Below, one piece after another: positions 10,031 through 21,135 of a stretch of DNA of 64,000 nt (position 1 is its first letter; every line of letters begins with the position of its first letter). The stretch is from Haliclona indistincta (lineage: Eukaryota; Porifera; Demospongiae; Haplosclerida; Chalinidae), in contig OZ024787.1 of the NCBI GenBank assembly GCA_964017065.1, forward strand, positions 250,501-314,500. The letters are read 5' to 3'. A program made the position numbers and the translations under genes. The notes under the pieces were generated by a model. The model saw nothing but the letters and a program-made list of their open reading frames with translations, did not search any database and was not told the DNA's origin.

Positions 10031-11640
10031 ATTCTGTCTGTCCAATGAGCTGCAGAGACCATCGCTCACTTCTGAAACTCGGTAAAGGTATGAACAAGCT
10101 TAGCATGACAATGGCTTGCAATGTGACTCGTGGATTTTGCTAAAGTGCTTTCGTTCTCGAGTTATGGCTGGCTCACCTTGACGGCCGTCTTTGACCTCTC
10201 TGACGGCAAAAGCGCCCATAGTCGACTACCTAGGTACTTGTAGATTCCATCTAAACTGCAGGACAGCTCTGGGGGTGCGTAGACATATCAAGAAAAAGCC
10301 TATCAAAGCCAAGAGCAATGGCTACCTACTACATGGTATTCACGGTCACGCCCACTGGACACACCTTGTCCTTGTGGTCAGCACTTTGCTGTCTTCTGGT
10401 TAGTAGTGCAGTTTCAATAGCAGCAGCAAGCTTGTTCACTTTTAGTTTAGCTGCAAAGCTCCTTCTGCAAACCATAACTAAGGAGCTAACTCTACAATGT
10501 GCAACACGCCGAGGGTTTTGTGAAATCTGTTCATTCGTTCGTTCGTTCGTTCATTCATTCATTCTGTCCAATGAGCTGCAGAGACCATCGCTCACTTCTG
10601 AAACTCGGTAAAGGTACGAACAGGCTTAGCATGACAATGGCTTGCAATGTGACTCGTGGATTTTGCTCAAGTGCTTTCGTTCTCGAGTTATGGCTGGCTC
10701 AGTCACCTTGACGGCCGTCTTGGACCTCTCTGACGACAAAAGCGCCCATAGTTGACTACCTAGGTACTTGTAGATTCCATCTAAACTGTAGGATAGCTCT
10801 GGGGGTGCGTAGACATCTCAAGAAAAAGCCTATCAAAGCCAAGAGCAATGGCTACCTACTCGTGTTCATGGTCACGCCCACTTGGCACACCTTGTCCTTG
10901 TGGTCAGCACTTTGCTGTCTTCTGTTTACCAGTACAGTTTCAATAGACTTTAGTGAGCAGGTTGTCTTTAGCTGCAAGCCTGCAAAGCTCCTTCTGAAAG
11001 CCATAACTAGTTAGCAGTGCAGTTTCAATATAGCTACAGCCTATAAGCTAAGCTGCAGGTTGGCACTAGTGGTAAACTCCTGCTGCAATCCCCAACTATG
11101 GTCTATGGAGCGTAGACGCCGAGGGTTTGTGAAATGCGTTCTTCGTTCATTCATTCTGTCCATCGAGCTGCAGACACCATCGCTCACTTCTGAAACTCGG
11201 TAAAGGTATGAACAGGCTTAGCACGACAATGGCTTGCAATGTGACTCGTGGATTTTGCTAAAGTGCTTTCGTTCTCGAGTTATGTATGGCTGGCTCACCT
11301 TGACGGCCGTCTTGGACCTCTCTGACTACAAACGCGCCCATAGTTGACTATCTAGGTACTTGTAGATTCCATCTAAACAGCAGGACAGCTCTGGGGGTGC
11401 GTAGACATCTCAAGAAAAAGCCTATCAAAGCCAAGAGCAATGGCTACCTACTCAGTGTTCACGGTCACGCCCACTTGACACACCTTGTCTCGGTTGTGGT
11501 CGGCACTTTGCTGTCTTCTGGCTAGCAGTGCAGTTTCAATAGCAAGCAGGTTGGCTTTAGCTGCAAAGCTCCTTCTGCAAACCATAACTAAGGAACTAAC
11601 TCTACAATGTGCAACACGCCGAGGGTTTCGTGAAATCTGT
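10030..11640. repeat. Three tandem copies of a ~550 bp unit
   Basis: Three successive blocks start with CATCGCTCACTTCTGAAACT and include AGCTCTGGGGGTGCGTAGAC and the segment encoding KKPIKAKSNGYL. The blocks begin near 10050, 10585 and 11175. Open frames here repeat with the unit and show no protein domain. All three carry the CGCCGAGGGTTT end that resembles the preceding hairpin array. Confidence 0.8.
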
Positions 11641-11644
11641 TCAT

Positions 11645-11695
11645 TATTATTATGCCGAGGTGTGGGCGGAGCCACGAGGCATACAGTAGTCTGTT

Positions 11696-11774
<79 letters not shown>

Positions 11775-11775
11775 T
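11645..11775. repeat. MITE-like fragment with (GT)n microsatellite
   Basis: TATGCCGAGGTGTGGGCGGA (11653-11690) is a relative of the element at 6470. It is followed by about 35 GT dinucleotides (about 11699-11769). A (GT)n tract creates the apparent peptides VCVCV and THTH in this region. Confidence 0.9.
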
Positions 11776-12187
11776 CGCAATGCGTATCTCAGCAACCGCT
11801 TGCTACTAAGCGATGAAATTAGCAACACAGGTAGATCTGAGTAGTTTATGAAAAACAAATTTGGAAGAATTGCGATTAAAGGCTTTGTTTTCGAGTTATG
11901 GCGTGATTTGCTCGCCTGGACTGCCGTTGTTCGCGTTCTGGCTTCCTTCAGAGACAGTACTGTCCACAGCTGGCTACATCGCGCTTGATATATGACAGTG
12001 CAGCTCATATGACTCCATAAGCAGCAATGAAACTTGCAAGCGAAAGCGTCTTCAGACTCATCTTGCTCGTCGAGTGAGCCTGAGCGAGCAAGCGTTATGC
12101 AGGTCAGTCTTCAGTAAACAGCTTGTATTTTTATTACAACAGCTTGTACAATGCATTTTAGCTACATGTACTCTATGCTGCTACAAT

Positions 12188-12480
12188 CCATGGTTCTGCT
12201 GCTTGCATGCAACCATAGTTCTGCTGCTTGCATGCTTCCATGGTTCTGCTTCTTAGATGCTTCAGTTCTGCTGCTTGCATGCTTCAGTTCTGCTGCTTGC
12301 ATGCTTCCATAGTTCTGCTGCTTGCATGCTAGCATGGTTCTGCTGCTTGCATGCTACTATGGTTCTGCGGCTTGCATGCTAATATGGCTCTGCTGCTTGC
12401 ATGCTTCCATAGTTCTGGTGCTTGCATGCTCAAGTTCCATGATACTGTTTTGATGCTTCCATGGATCTACTGCATGCATA
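12188..12480. repeat. ~25-bp minisatellite
   Basis: About ten degenerate copies of TTCTGCTGCTTGCATGCTTC plus a short CATAG or CATGG linker. Copies differ by small changes (GCTAGCATGG, GCTACTATGG). It lies a few hundred bases beyond the 3' end of the minus-strand RING-MATH gene. Confidence 0.85.
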
Positions 12481-12558
12481 CGTGCTGTCATATGCATCTG
12501 CTAATTGCATCATGCTAGCATACAAGCTACTGCACCGAGGCATCTGCACCTTTGGTGC

Positions 12559-12564
12559 TTTATT
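12559..12564 (-). promoter_or_regulatory. Possible polyadenylation signal of locus 1
   Basis: AATAAA on the minus strand about 150 bases beyond the stop codon at 12711. It lies inside the repeat fragment CCGAGGCATCTGCACC. Positional inference only. Confidence 0.35.
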
Positions 12565-12710
12565 TTAAATGAAAGATTAAAACAAAATTTAGGTAACTGT
12601 TTCTATCAATGAAGGAATAGTATAGTTCATGTCCAATTCAGTACTAAATATGAAGGCTAACTACTGGGAGAAAAAGGCTATTTTTTTTAATGAGAATTTT
12701 TGGTGAAGTA

Positions 12711-14242
12711 TTAATTATCACCTACATGTACGCGTGACTTGCGCACTCTGACACAGATACAGTCATCATTAAGATATTGTGTGTTGGTGAATGAGTCGAG
12801 TGATAGATTGGCATGGGAGATAAACTTGAAAAAACCAAAATCTCTTCCATACTCTCCTTTATTAACTCTAACAAGACCATCGTTCGGATCAATTGAAAAT
12901 ACTTGCTTGTGATGTCTACTGTCCTCTCGCCAGTTTAGTATCTCAATGATAATGGTACCAGTGAAGGGCCACTTGAGGTGGTCATCGTGCTGACCTTTCA
13001 TGATGATAGCACTTATCGTAATGTTGGTTCCCTTGCCACTTTTACAACCATTGGCCATTGCTTTGATGCTAAATTTGTAACCCTGTGGACTGGTAGTGAA
13101 AGATGGACTGAAGTACATGTTGTTAAAGTTCTTGCGCTTGGAAAATTCTGATATCGTAAACTGAGCAATAATAGGAGTCACCTCTTTTTCCCCTGTTACC
13201 ATCATGATGGGCTTCAGCCATACTGGGGTCAGGAGAGGGGGAAGTGTTGAGTAGACTGCCACACTAACTCTTAATTTGAAGAAGTCACCCTGTAAGTATC
13301 TTGTGCTGTCAGTAGGTTTAATACCAGTGTGAGATATGAATTGATGAGGTTGGCCTAAGCGGGTTGCTGCATCTTGGCTAGTGATACGATAGACTGTATG
13401 GTTGTGTCTGTTAAAGCAGAGTATGGCTGAATGATGATTCTTGTCTTCTTTCCAGTTCAGGAGCTCAATTTGGATGTCTAGTCCTTCAAAGGGCAGTTTT
13501 CCATTCATAAGTTCAGCACATACTGAAAGATGAGAACCACTGCCGTCATGAATACCATTAGGGTGCACATTTATACGAAACTTGTAGCCTCTTTCATGGG
13601 TACAAAATGGTGGACTGAGCCACTCTTCATTAGCTCGTTTCTTTTTACTGAAATCACCAATGATGAACTCTATCGGTGCTTGGTTATACTGGTATTGTGG
13701 TGATACTGTAGCAGGAGTGATGGCTGTCTGAGTGGACTGGGGGCATACTGGGTAGTGTTGCTCAGTGACGATAGTGAATGTATTGTAGTAACCACACTTC
13801 TCACATGAGATCATTTGATTGTGGCAGTGACGTGTGTGCTCTTTCAAGACACTTGAATGAGCATATTTGCCACAGCCTAATGGACAAGTAATGCCACATT
13901 GTCCTTTTTTAGGATCAAGGTGGTCGCGAAGGTCTCTCAGTTCACCTTCCCACTCACACCCTTCCTCATACTTTGAGCATTTTACTCTGAGACTATTGAC
14001 CATTCGGAGAAAATGTTCATTACATCGTGCCTCCTTAACGTCTGATTCACGACAAATGGGACACTCTCTTTTTTTGGTTTTCAGCAGACGATCACGACAT
14101 TCACCGCAAATATGGTGTCCACATTCAGTAAGATAAGGCTGTTTGAACTTGTCGGCATAAGCCTCAAAACAAACTGGACATTGGTATTCAATATCTGTAA
14201 CTTGAGGTACTAAGTGTACAGTAACTGATTTGTGAGACTCAT
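12711..14242 (-). CDS. Locus 1 last exon: RING, TRAF zinc finger, two MATH domains
   Basis: Follows a CTCTAG acceptor in phase 1 and runs 510 codons to a stop. Near residues 22-62 is a C3HC4 RING: CPVC, CGHHICGEC, CPIC. Residues about 85-165 form TRAF-type zinc fingers (CSKYEEGCEW, CPLGCG, HTRHC, CEKCG). Two MATH domains follow. The first starts FIIGDFSKKK and includes IELLNWKEDKNHH; the second starts FTISEFSKRK and includes IEILNWREDSRHH. Both have the FISH motif before the last strand. RING plus TRAF zinc fingers implies ubiquitin-ligase activity, and MATH domains bind receptor tails or substrates; standard TRAFs carry one MATH, so two is unusual. The exon joins in phase to upstream exons encoding death-fold and coiled-coil domains. 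It has a close paralogue at 59271-60814. Confidence 0.85.
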
Positions 14243-14304
14243 CTAGAGAGAGAAAAGAGCTGTATCAGTACATGGGTTCAATACAAGGAACACTATCATT
14301 ATAC

Positions 14305-14415
14305 CTGTGGCTGATGGAGGAGATGCTGTCATCATGACCTCATCAGACTGTACTCCACTGCTCTGAGACAAGTCATCGTCACTAGGTCCCTCAAGTTGTC
14401 TGACTTTAGCTGCTG
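14305..14415 (-). CDS. Locus 1 linker exon
   Basis: A 37-codon phase 1-1 exon (TCTGCAG acceptor, CCACAG|GTATAA donor) encoding an acidic Ser-rich linker with SDDDLSQSSGVQSDE and PPSAT. Its counterpart at 60874-60969 in locus 2 has the same phase, length class and end. It connects the second module X to the RING exon. No domain is expected. Confidence 0.7.
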
Positions 14416-16457
14416 CTGCAGAACAGGAGAACCATACATTGTAACACACCAGTAATAAATTTTAACAAGTCTAATATTAAGAAGTTACAGTAGTGCCTCC
14501 CTACGTATAGATGCTACATTAATGATTGTATTAGCGTTCAAACGCTAATATTTCACTTGGAGTGAACTGTATGTGTCTAAAAACACTTAGATCTGATCTC
14601 TGGTGTTGCCCCAACTGTACAGTAGTACAGAGATTACTTGAACAAGTTGCTAAAGTGACAAACTGAAACCATAACTTGAGCATCTGACATTATGGATGTT
14701 TAGATGGAGAAATCAACTAGTCAGTTCTCTATTCCCTAGGTAGTATTTCCAGCGCTGGCTCAGGCATAGTCTGGGCATGCCCGGGCCAGCAGCCGCTTAT
14801 GCATAACAAAACAAAAACAATTCAGATTTTAACAGACACCTCCATTTAGTGGACAGAAATATTACCAAACGATTTATCCGTTATACAAGTTCCACTGTTT
14901 AATTTTATCATTGTATGTGTGCGTGTATAAATTTTGAGTTTGTGCTATCAACTCGATGAATTCCTGGTAATTTTATATGCTAGAATTATTTGATTAGTTT
15001 CAATACCTGCAGGCATGTACTTTAAGTTGTGGATTAAATATGGATTAAATATAAAAATTACCCGTACATGTACACTGAGCTAAGATCTAAATAGTTAGTA
15101 CACGACTACTCCAGCATTACTGGAAAGACAGCTTCAAGATAAAATAATAGCTACTCATAATATACTGCACTAACACACTCTTCATTGATTAGAAAATTAC
15201 AAAAGGCCTTAAGAAAGACTGATACCCTACGATCCAAAGCCTCAAGAGCTTTAACGATGGCGGCTTAGTCGTCAAATCATTTGGGACTTAAGCATGTGGC
15301 TGTGTTAGAGATGTGACCGTAGTGACCATTAGCTCAGGTTTCACTGTATGGGAATGCAGACTTCTATGTGTTTTTGTTCAATTTCTGTGAAACTCACTTC
15401 TCCAGTTTGCGCGTTACATGCCACGATCACAATCATGTACTTGAAAAATTCAATTTTCATCAATAATAACGACAAATCAATTAATAATAATAATAAAGTG
15501 ATCATGAATAAACAATGAGTTTAAGTAATCAGATAGGGATCAGGTCACATTCAGGTGTACATAAAAATAACTAGGGATCTTCTTCAAAAAATGAATTATT
15601 CTACCAACCCTATTTCCTACAAAATAACGCATAATGTAGCGATAGCTAGCCCATGAGAAGCGCCTTATATCAGCCAAATTAATCATGTCTTCCCTCTAGT
15701 AAATTGTTTTTCTAGCTATTTTTCTGATTATCGTGAGTTACCAATCTGATTTCATCGCTTCCAAGTTCATCACATTAGCAATGTGCTCTAGGAGATGGGG
15801 CAACATCAGGGAGCAGATTAAAGTGTCTTTGAATGCGTACAACTCACCCCCAAATGAAATATCAGCATTTGAACGCAATCTAATTCATTGTAATGTAGCC
15901 GCCATCTTTTTTCCTTACATAGAGAAGCACTACCGTGCATCTCTAATAAAACGTAATTTTTTTCATCGAATTATTTTTTGCAGGTTTTAGACTATTTCAT
16001 AGAAAATCTTTAGATCATACCTAAGAAAATTGGTAAAAATTGATGCAATTTACCTCATATTTTAGCAATATAGGACAGCATGCCTAAATTTAGGCATGCT
16101 TACCTAAACTTCCAGAGGTTTTATTGGACTCTAGAAATCTAGCATGCCTAAATTTAGACAGCTTATTTTGACTAAAATTGGGTCATTTTAGAGCAAAGGT
16201 GCCTAAATTTAGTCAAATTTGAGCAAAATTTGTACGTTTTGTTAGGCAAATGCTAAAGAAAATCAATAAAAAGTACCAAACCCGCAAAAATAATTGGACA
16301 AAATAAAAACAACATGTTTATCACAGTATAGTTAATAATTATCATTAATACATCGCACACTACACAGTAACTAATGATGAGAAATGATCAAAATCCTTCC
16401 AATGGAGGTTGCTTACATATTGCATACTGAATAATTAACAATAATTTTATCATTTAC
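14416..16457 (-). other. Intron of locus 1
   Basis: About 2 kb between two phase-1 exons. It holds AT-rich sequence and short repeats of TGCCTAAATTTAGGCA near 16079-16220, including one palindrome. A degenerate copy of a GCACTACCGTGC motif lies near 15930. No exon recognised inside. The alternative view is that this is the boundary between two genes. Confidence 0.45.
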
Positions 16458-17293
16458 CTGTGGCAGGCTGTGAGCATTCCAACACAAGTTTTTCTCCAAC
16501 AAACACTTGCAGCACTCCTGTGTTCTGGAGTGAACCAGCGTTATCTGATATGGCCATCTTCAGTTGCTTAAGTTCAGTAGTAGAACACAGCCAGGTGACA
16601 GCGATACAACCAGGTTTAACTTCAGAGAGGTGGAGATGGTTACCAGAAACACCAAGTTTATTAACTAGCTTGGTCAGATCTTCAAGAGTTTCACTACCCC
16701 AGTCATTTTCTATCTTTAGTGTGAAAGAGACTTTCCCCGACGACAATTTTGATGGTGTGGCAGATGCTGGAAATAGCTTTTTGAACTGGATCACAGTAGC
16801 ACTGGTCATAAAATGTTGGCGCTGTTGTATATAATCGTCTACAAGTTGTCTAGTGGATGCGCTGCATGAGAGAGAACAAGCAAGTGAATGTGGCCTACAG
16901 CACAGAATCCTTACCGGACATCCTCAGGAAATACAGAACAGAGTTGCTTTAGGTAGTGGATGTTGAAGAGTGATACTTCCTCCTCTATGAGAGTGTTGAA
17001 GTATGACTGAAAGCTGCGATCCTCGACTGCTCTACGAAAAAATCGCGAAAGATAAGCTACACACTTCTCTTGTGCTTCAGGACTGTTTTTAAGCTCATTT
17101 TCATAATTGTATAGTAACATGGCAAAAGCCATACGCAGGTCAGCTAGTTCTTCTACTAGTGAATCAGGAACCTCAATCTGCTCTCCTGAAATATATAGCA
17201 TAATTAATTTTATGAATCTTTGTTGATCAATTCCTTAGTATTGTATACCTTCTAATGGCTGCTGCATAGACCTGATCGAATGTGTCAGTTCAT
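16458..17293 (-). CDS. Locus 1 second module X (three exons)
   Basis: Exons 17249-17293, 17185-16915 and 16861-16458 join in matching phases. The module opens with a helical part (LYNYENELKN, FNIHYLKQLCSVF) and a charged helix (RQLVDDYIQQRQHF). It closes with an alternating beta/alpha part: VSFTLKI, TLEDLTKLVNKLG, CIAVTWLC, LQVFVGEKLV. The same layout occurs in exons at 19194, 31629 and 62794. I do not recognise it as a named domain. The C-terminal half resembles a ferredoxin-like fold by its strand-helix-strand pattern, which is inference. It ends in phase 1, as needed for the linker exon at 14305-14415. Confidence 0.65.
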
Positions 17294-17344
17294 CTAAGCA
17301 GAAGAAAGAATAATAATCACATCGTTACCGTATTTACTGCTAAC

Positions 17345-17687
17345 CACGAAGACGAGATGCAATTTTTGCTTGCTTGGTTTTTTTTAGAATTTGAACAAAA
17401 GTGTGGTAATTGTCATAGTCTGCGTTAACTGCTCTCAGAAGATAACCCAGGAATGTCTCTGCTTTCTTGTATGGGTTTGCCTCACTATAGCATTCCGATC
17501 TCTGACTATCCGTTATAAGGTTTGTGCTCAAAGCGGCCGGGAGGAGAGCAGCAGTGTTAATGCTGTTCACTAGGTAACTGAATGAGTGTTCCAGAGCCAC
17601 TAGCTCAGCAGCTGGCCTTTCAGCCCAATCTCCTTTGCCCACCATCTCATCTGTTGGCTTCACCTCAGCAGTGCTCATGTCAGAAAA
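17345..17687 (-). CDS. Locus 1 CARD-like death-fold exon
   Basis: Follows a CATCAG acceptor in phase 0 and ends with a weak GTG|GTTAGC donor in phase 1. After an acidic start (STAEVKPTDE) it encodes about 85 residues of amphipathic helices: LEHSFSYLVNSINTAALLP, TNLITDSQRSECY, KAETFLGYLLRAV, YHTFVQILKK. Spacing and hydrophobic pattern fit a death-fold domain of CARD type. The match is by pattern and would need a profile search. Death folds self-assemble, so it probably nucleates complexes together with the N-terminal death domain of the same gene. Confidence 0.55.
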
Positions 17688-17736
17688 CTGATGGAGATTA
17701 GAGTGACCATTTTACGATAATTTCAATATCACTGAC

Positions 17737-18431
17737 CTGCTGACTGAGCTGATGGGCCTCTCTAGGGTTGGCTTCCTGGAGCTCCTCCTTCTCTCTCACT
17801 ACTTGATCCTTTTCTCTGGTCAGTTGCTGCACTTGTGTCAACAGTGCTTTCTCTCTCTTCATGAGAGAAAACACAGCTTCATATCACAGATGCACTGTAT
17901 GGAATTAGCAAACCTGTTCTTTCTCTCTGGTCACTTGTTCCTTCTCTTTAGTTGCTTGCTCCTTCTCTCTGGTCCCTTTTTCCTTCTCTCTAGTCAGTTT
18001 TTCCTTCTCCCTAGTCACTTGTTCCTTCTCTCTAGTAACTTTTTCCTTCTCTTCAGTCACATGTTCCATCTTTCTAGTCACTTGTTCCATCTCTCTTGTC
18101 ACTTGATTCGTCTTTCTAGTCACTAGTTCCTTCTCTCTAGTCGCTTGCTCCTTCTGTCTAGTCACTTGTTCCTTCAGTTTCTGAAGTTCTGTCATCAATC
18201 TCTCTTCAATTTCTCTGGCTCTCTCCAGCTGTAGTTTTTGCTGTGTGATGTGTTAGCCACCATTACTAATAGCATTGTCAGGGGTAACTACAATATGTCT
18301 CACCCTTTGGAGCTGATCACTGCTACTCTCCACCCTCCTCCTTCTCCCTGACAACATCTGCTGGTACTCACTCTTGCCTTCCAAGGCTGCTCCTGCCCTC
18401 CCCACCACCCACTGACCGTCTCCTCCCTGGA
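17737..18431 (-). CDS. Locus 1 coiled-coil exons
   Basis: Three exons: 18304-18431 (phase 1 to 0), 17914-18240 and 17737-17856 (phase 0 throughout). The middle exon holds about 12 tandem 21-bp repeats encoding a seven-residue unit of the type QVTREKE, with variants QATKEKE and KLTREKE. Hydrophobic V or L recurs every seventh residue. Flanking exons continue in the same style (LQLERAREIEERL, QVQQLTREKDQV). This predicts a continuous coiled coil of about 190 residues and a parallel oligomer, as in TRAF proteins where a coil precedes the receptor-binding domain. Repeat number should vary between alleles. Confidence 0.8.
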
Positions 18432-19193
18432 CTGCATGGAGAGAGTGTGCTTGCACAGTACACTAGTACAACTGCACATGTGCACTATGCTGCACAAAAT
18501 ATTCAACTTGAAAATATTTTATCTCATTTAATTTCTACTATTTGTTTGCGTCTAGCTCTATTTCTTACACTTTTCTTAAAACCACAACTGCCTCAGTTTT
18601 TAAACCCAATCGCTTTTCATAAGATCACATGATGTTGTTCTTCGAACCTTTAAGAATCAAGTGTTATAATTATTAATTTTAGATTATAAACCAAGGTAGA
18701 GGTTGTGGTGTTAGGTTATTTTGTGTACACTACTAAAGTGCTAACTAATGTAGCTAGTCCCACTATTGCTAAGACATTGAGTGTATCTAAAAGGACTAGC
18801 TAATACCTTACACATTTGTATTGTTGGATTATTCTATTCTCTATTCTTCTATTGCTGCTTTTCTAATACAGTCTTTTTAACAATTGAACCCCCGAACGCT
18901 ATACAGAGGTGTACACTGGAATTTGGGCACTGAGTGCGAAGCTCCAGCTAGTTGTCAAAATACACCAAAAAGCGATCAAAATAAGAATTCTGGTGAACCA
19001 TCAAACTACCTGAATTACCATAAAAAGCGATATATACACGATAAAATTATTTTAATGCCACTTTGCTTGCTGTCTTGCATGATGGCAGTCATTCTTTTCA
19101 TGTGCGAGTGCAGTGCGAATGTATGTAAAAACGCATTACATCAAATAGGATTAAATATTTATTCATGCACTTGTCACATGTGACATCACAAAC

Positions 19194-19868
19194 CTTCATT
19201 AGGAGCAATTCTTAAACCAATCACAAGTTCCAGTACTCCTTTACTAGCCAGATACTCTGGTGACAGCTGTTGAGCCTTTGCTCTCAAAGTAGAGACAAGT
19301 GAAACTGGAACTACCCAAGAGACACATATGCAGCCATAATGAATACGACTAATAATGAGTGCCTTGCTACTGGGGCCAAAGAAATAGTAAACAAGTTTCT
19401 TCAAATTCATTAGTGTGTCGTTACTAGTTATTTCATCCAGCTTTAGAGTGAGCCGTGGCTCTGCATCATCGAGACAAGCAGTTATAGCACCAGTTTTCAT
19501 CAGAGCAGATTGAAATAGTTTGACAGAAGTGGTAGACAAGAATGAGTCAAGGTGTTTTTTGTATTTCTTTATAGATCGACTCGATCCATCGGTACTGAAG
19601 TATCTTTTGCATGCATCAAGTGTGTCAATATTGAAGATGTGTATTTTCAACTTGACTATAAGCTGTTCAACAATTTCTTCAGAAGAGGGGCAATCTTTAA
19701 GTGACAGTTCATCACAGTAACCAGACAAGAATAACTTGAGACGAGATAGCTTCTCTTCAGGCAGCATGGCAGTTTGCAGTACTACTAACATGCTACTATA
19801 TTCTTGATTAAGTACAAACAGCTTCTCTGGGATATCTGGTCCAACATCAACTTCAACATCATCAACTT
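19194..19868 (-). CDS. Locus 1 first module X
   Basis: A 225-codon phase 1-1 exon. Features: KLFVLNQEYSSML, a leucine-rich segment with LKLFLSGYCDELSL, a helical part with IHIFNIDTLDAC, a basic stretch (RSIKKYKKHLDSFL), then LTLKLDE, LKKLVYYFFG, GCICVSWVV and GVLELVIGLRI. The exon at 62794-63456 is a very close paralogue, and 31629-32329 and 16458-17185 are distant ones. Function unknown. It sits between death domain and coiled coil, so a regulatory or ligand-sensing role is possible but unsupported. Confidence 0.7.
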
Positions 19869-19917
19869 CTATAATACGCAATGAAATTCCACCATAATAC
19901 ATGTGTGAGTATAATAC

Positions 19918-19977
19918 CTTTAGGTTCCATTGCAGGTGCGTCTCTATCCTCAACTTGCACTTGAGGACTACATGTAC
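19918..19977 (-). CDS. Locus 1 short linker exon
   Basis: Twenty codons, phase 1-1, beginning TCSPQVQVE. The same exon, slightly longer, lies at 63508-63594 in locus 2 (TCSPQVKIE), again directly upstream of module X. Conservation in both loci supports it as a real exon. Confidence 0.65.
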
Positions 19978-20138
19978 CTAAACATAACAAAAAGTTACTG
20001 TTGTATATTTTTATGTGTCTAATTTTGTGTATCATTATTTCTGTATCCCACTATTATGGGAACATGATAGGCACCGCCAGTGCAGTAATATATTCCATAA
20101 TGGCCTGGTTGCAGGGCAAATGCCTGGGTGCAGATATT

Positions 20139-20605
20139 AGAGTTTTAATTACCCGTTTCCGGGAGATGTAACGGGACTAGAGCATCACGTGATCTATTCA
20201 ACATGTTTCTCATTACCCGTTTTTATGTGTAGAAATGGTGTTCTCCCATTGCTGCTGTGTCATCGTTCTCTCAGGTCTTATCAACAGTTCGTGTGTAGAT
20301 CGAGATCGAGTCTGGTGTCTTGCTAATTTAGAGTTTAGTACACCAAAAATGGCTGTTTAATGCCTTTAGTCTTTAGTTACGAGCTGCAATACATCTATGA
20401 CTATTCCATCATAGAATCTGGCTATTTGCAATGACTTATTAAATCCAAAATGCAACATTGAGCAGCTCTAAGACGTTAACTACACATACTCTGATGAAAC
20501 ATGCTCCCGTCATTTTTCAAATCAAACACAAGACATGCTCCACCTGCTAACACCTAATGGAAAGCTGAAGTTTACCATTACCCAGAAACGGGTAACTAAA
20601 ACTCT
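20139..20605. mobile_element. MITE in a locus 1 intron
   Basis: The left end AGAGTTTTAATTACCCGTTTC is matched by the inverted GAAACGGGTAACTAAAACTCT at the right end, about 467 bp apart. No coding capacity. It sits in the intron between the death-domain exon and the short linker exon. Confidence 0.7.
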
Positions 20606-20743
20606 CTATTGTCTGAAAATCTGCAAATGGGCAATCACCCCCAAAAATGTATTTGGTACACAGTAATGACCATAGGACGAAAAGTGAACTGCTTGCAGAT
20701 CATTGATAGGTTCAACTAGTCAATATTGCACCTTTAAACTCAC

Positions 20744-21079
20744 CTGTTGGACAAGAGTCTCTGATGGCTTTAGCTAGTGCTCCATCTAGACTAGCATCAC
20801 TGACACACTCAGCAAGAGCTGACCAAGTGCGTGGAACAGCTGAATCATTTGGGTCATCATCATTACGAGACAACCAGTCCTTTAGAACTGCTCGAACAAA
20901 ATTGTGCTTCCTCTTGTGTTCATTCTGAAGTTCCTTCACCCGTACACCATCACAGAGCAGTATTTCAGCAAAGTCTTCACACTGCCACTCTTCATGAGCT
21001 GAGAGCCTCTTTGTAACTTCAAGCTTGGTACCATCCTCTTTCTTCAGAGAAATCAACTCACGATATTGTGGTCTGTTAG
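20744..21079 (-). CDS. Locus 1 death-domain exon
   Basis: Phase 1-1 exon of 112 codons (CTATAG acceptor, CCAACAG|GTGAGT donor). Residues include EEWQCEDFAEILL, VRAVLKDWLSR, TWSALAECV and LAKAIRDSC. These fit a Death domain: helix 2, helix 4 with the LxxWL-type core, and helix 5 with the W/L core. The phase matches the 2A-leader exon upstream and the linker exon downstream. The domain should mediate homotypic assembly in the cytosol, so the fate of the N-terminal leader (secreted or released) decides where it works. Confidence 0.7.
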
Positions 21080-21135
21080 CTATAGTAAAAGTCATTTAAT
21101 TTAACTGCACTGAGTTGCATTTTTATACCACTCAC

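Noticed and set aside
11448..12008. 186-codon minus-strand frame with a Thr-His run
   Set aside because: The run is the (GT)n microsatellite, and the rest is repeat-unit sequence without domain similarity.
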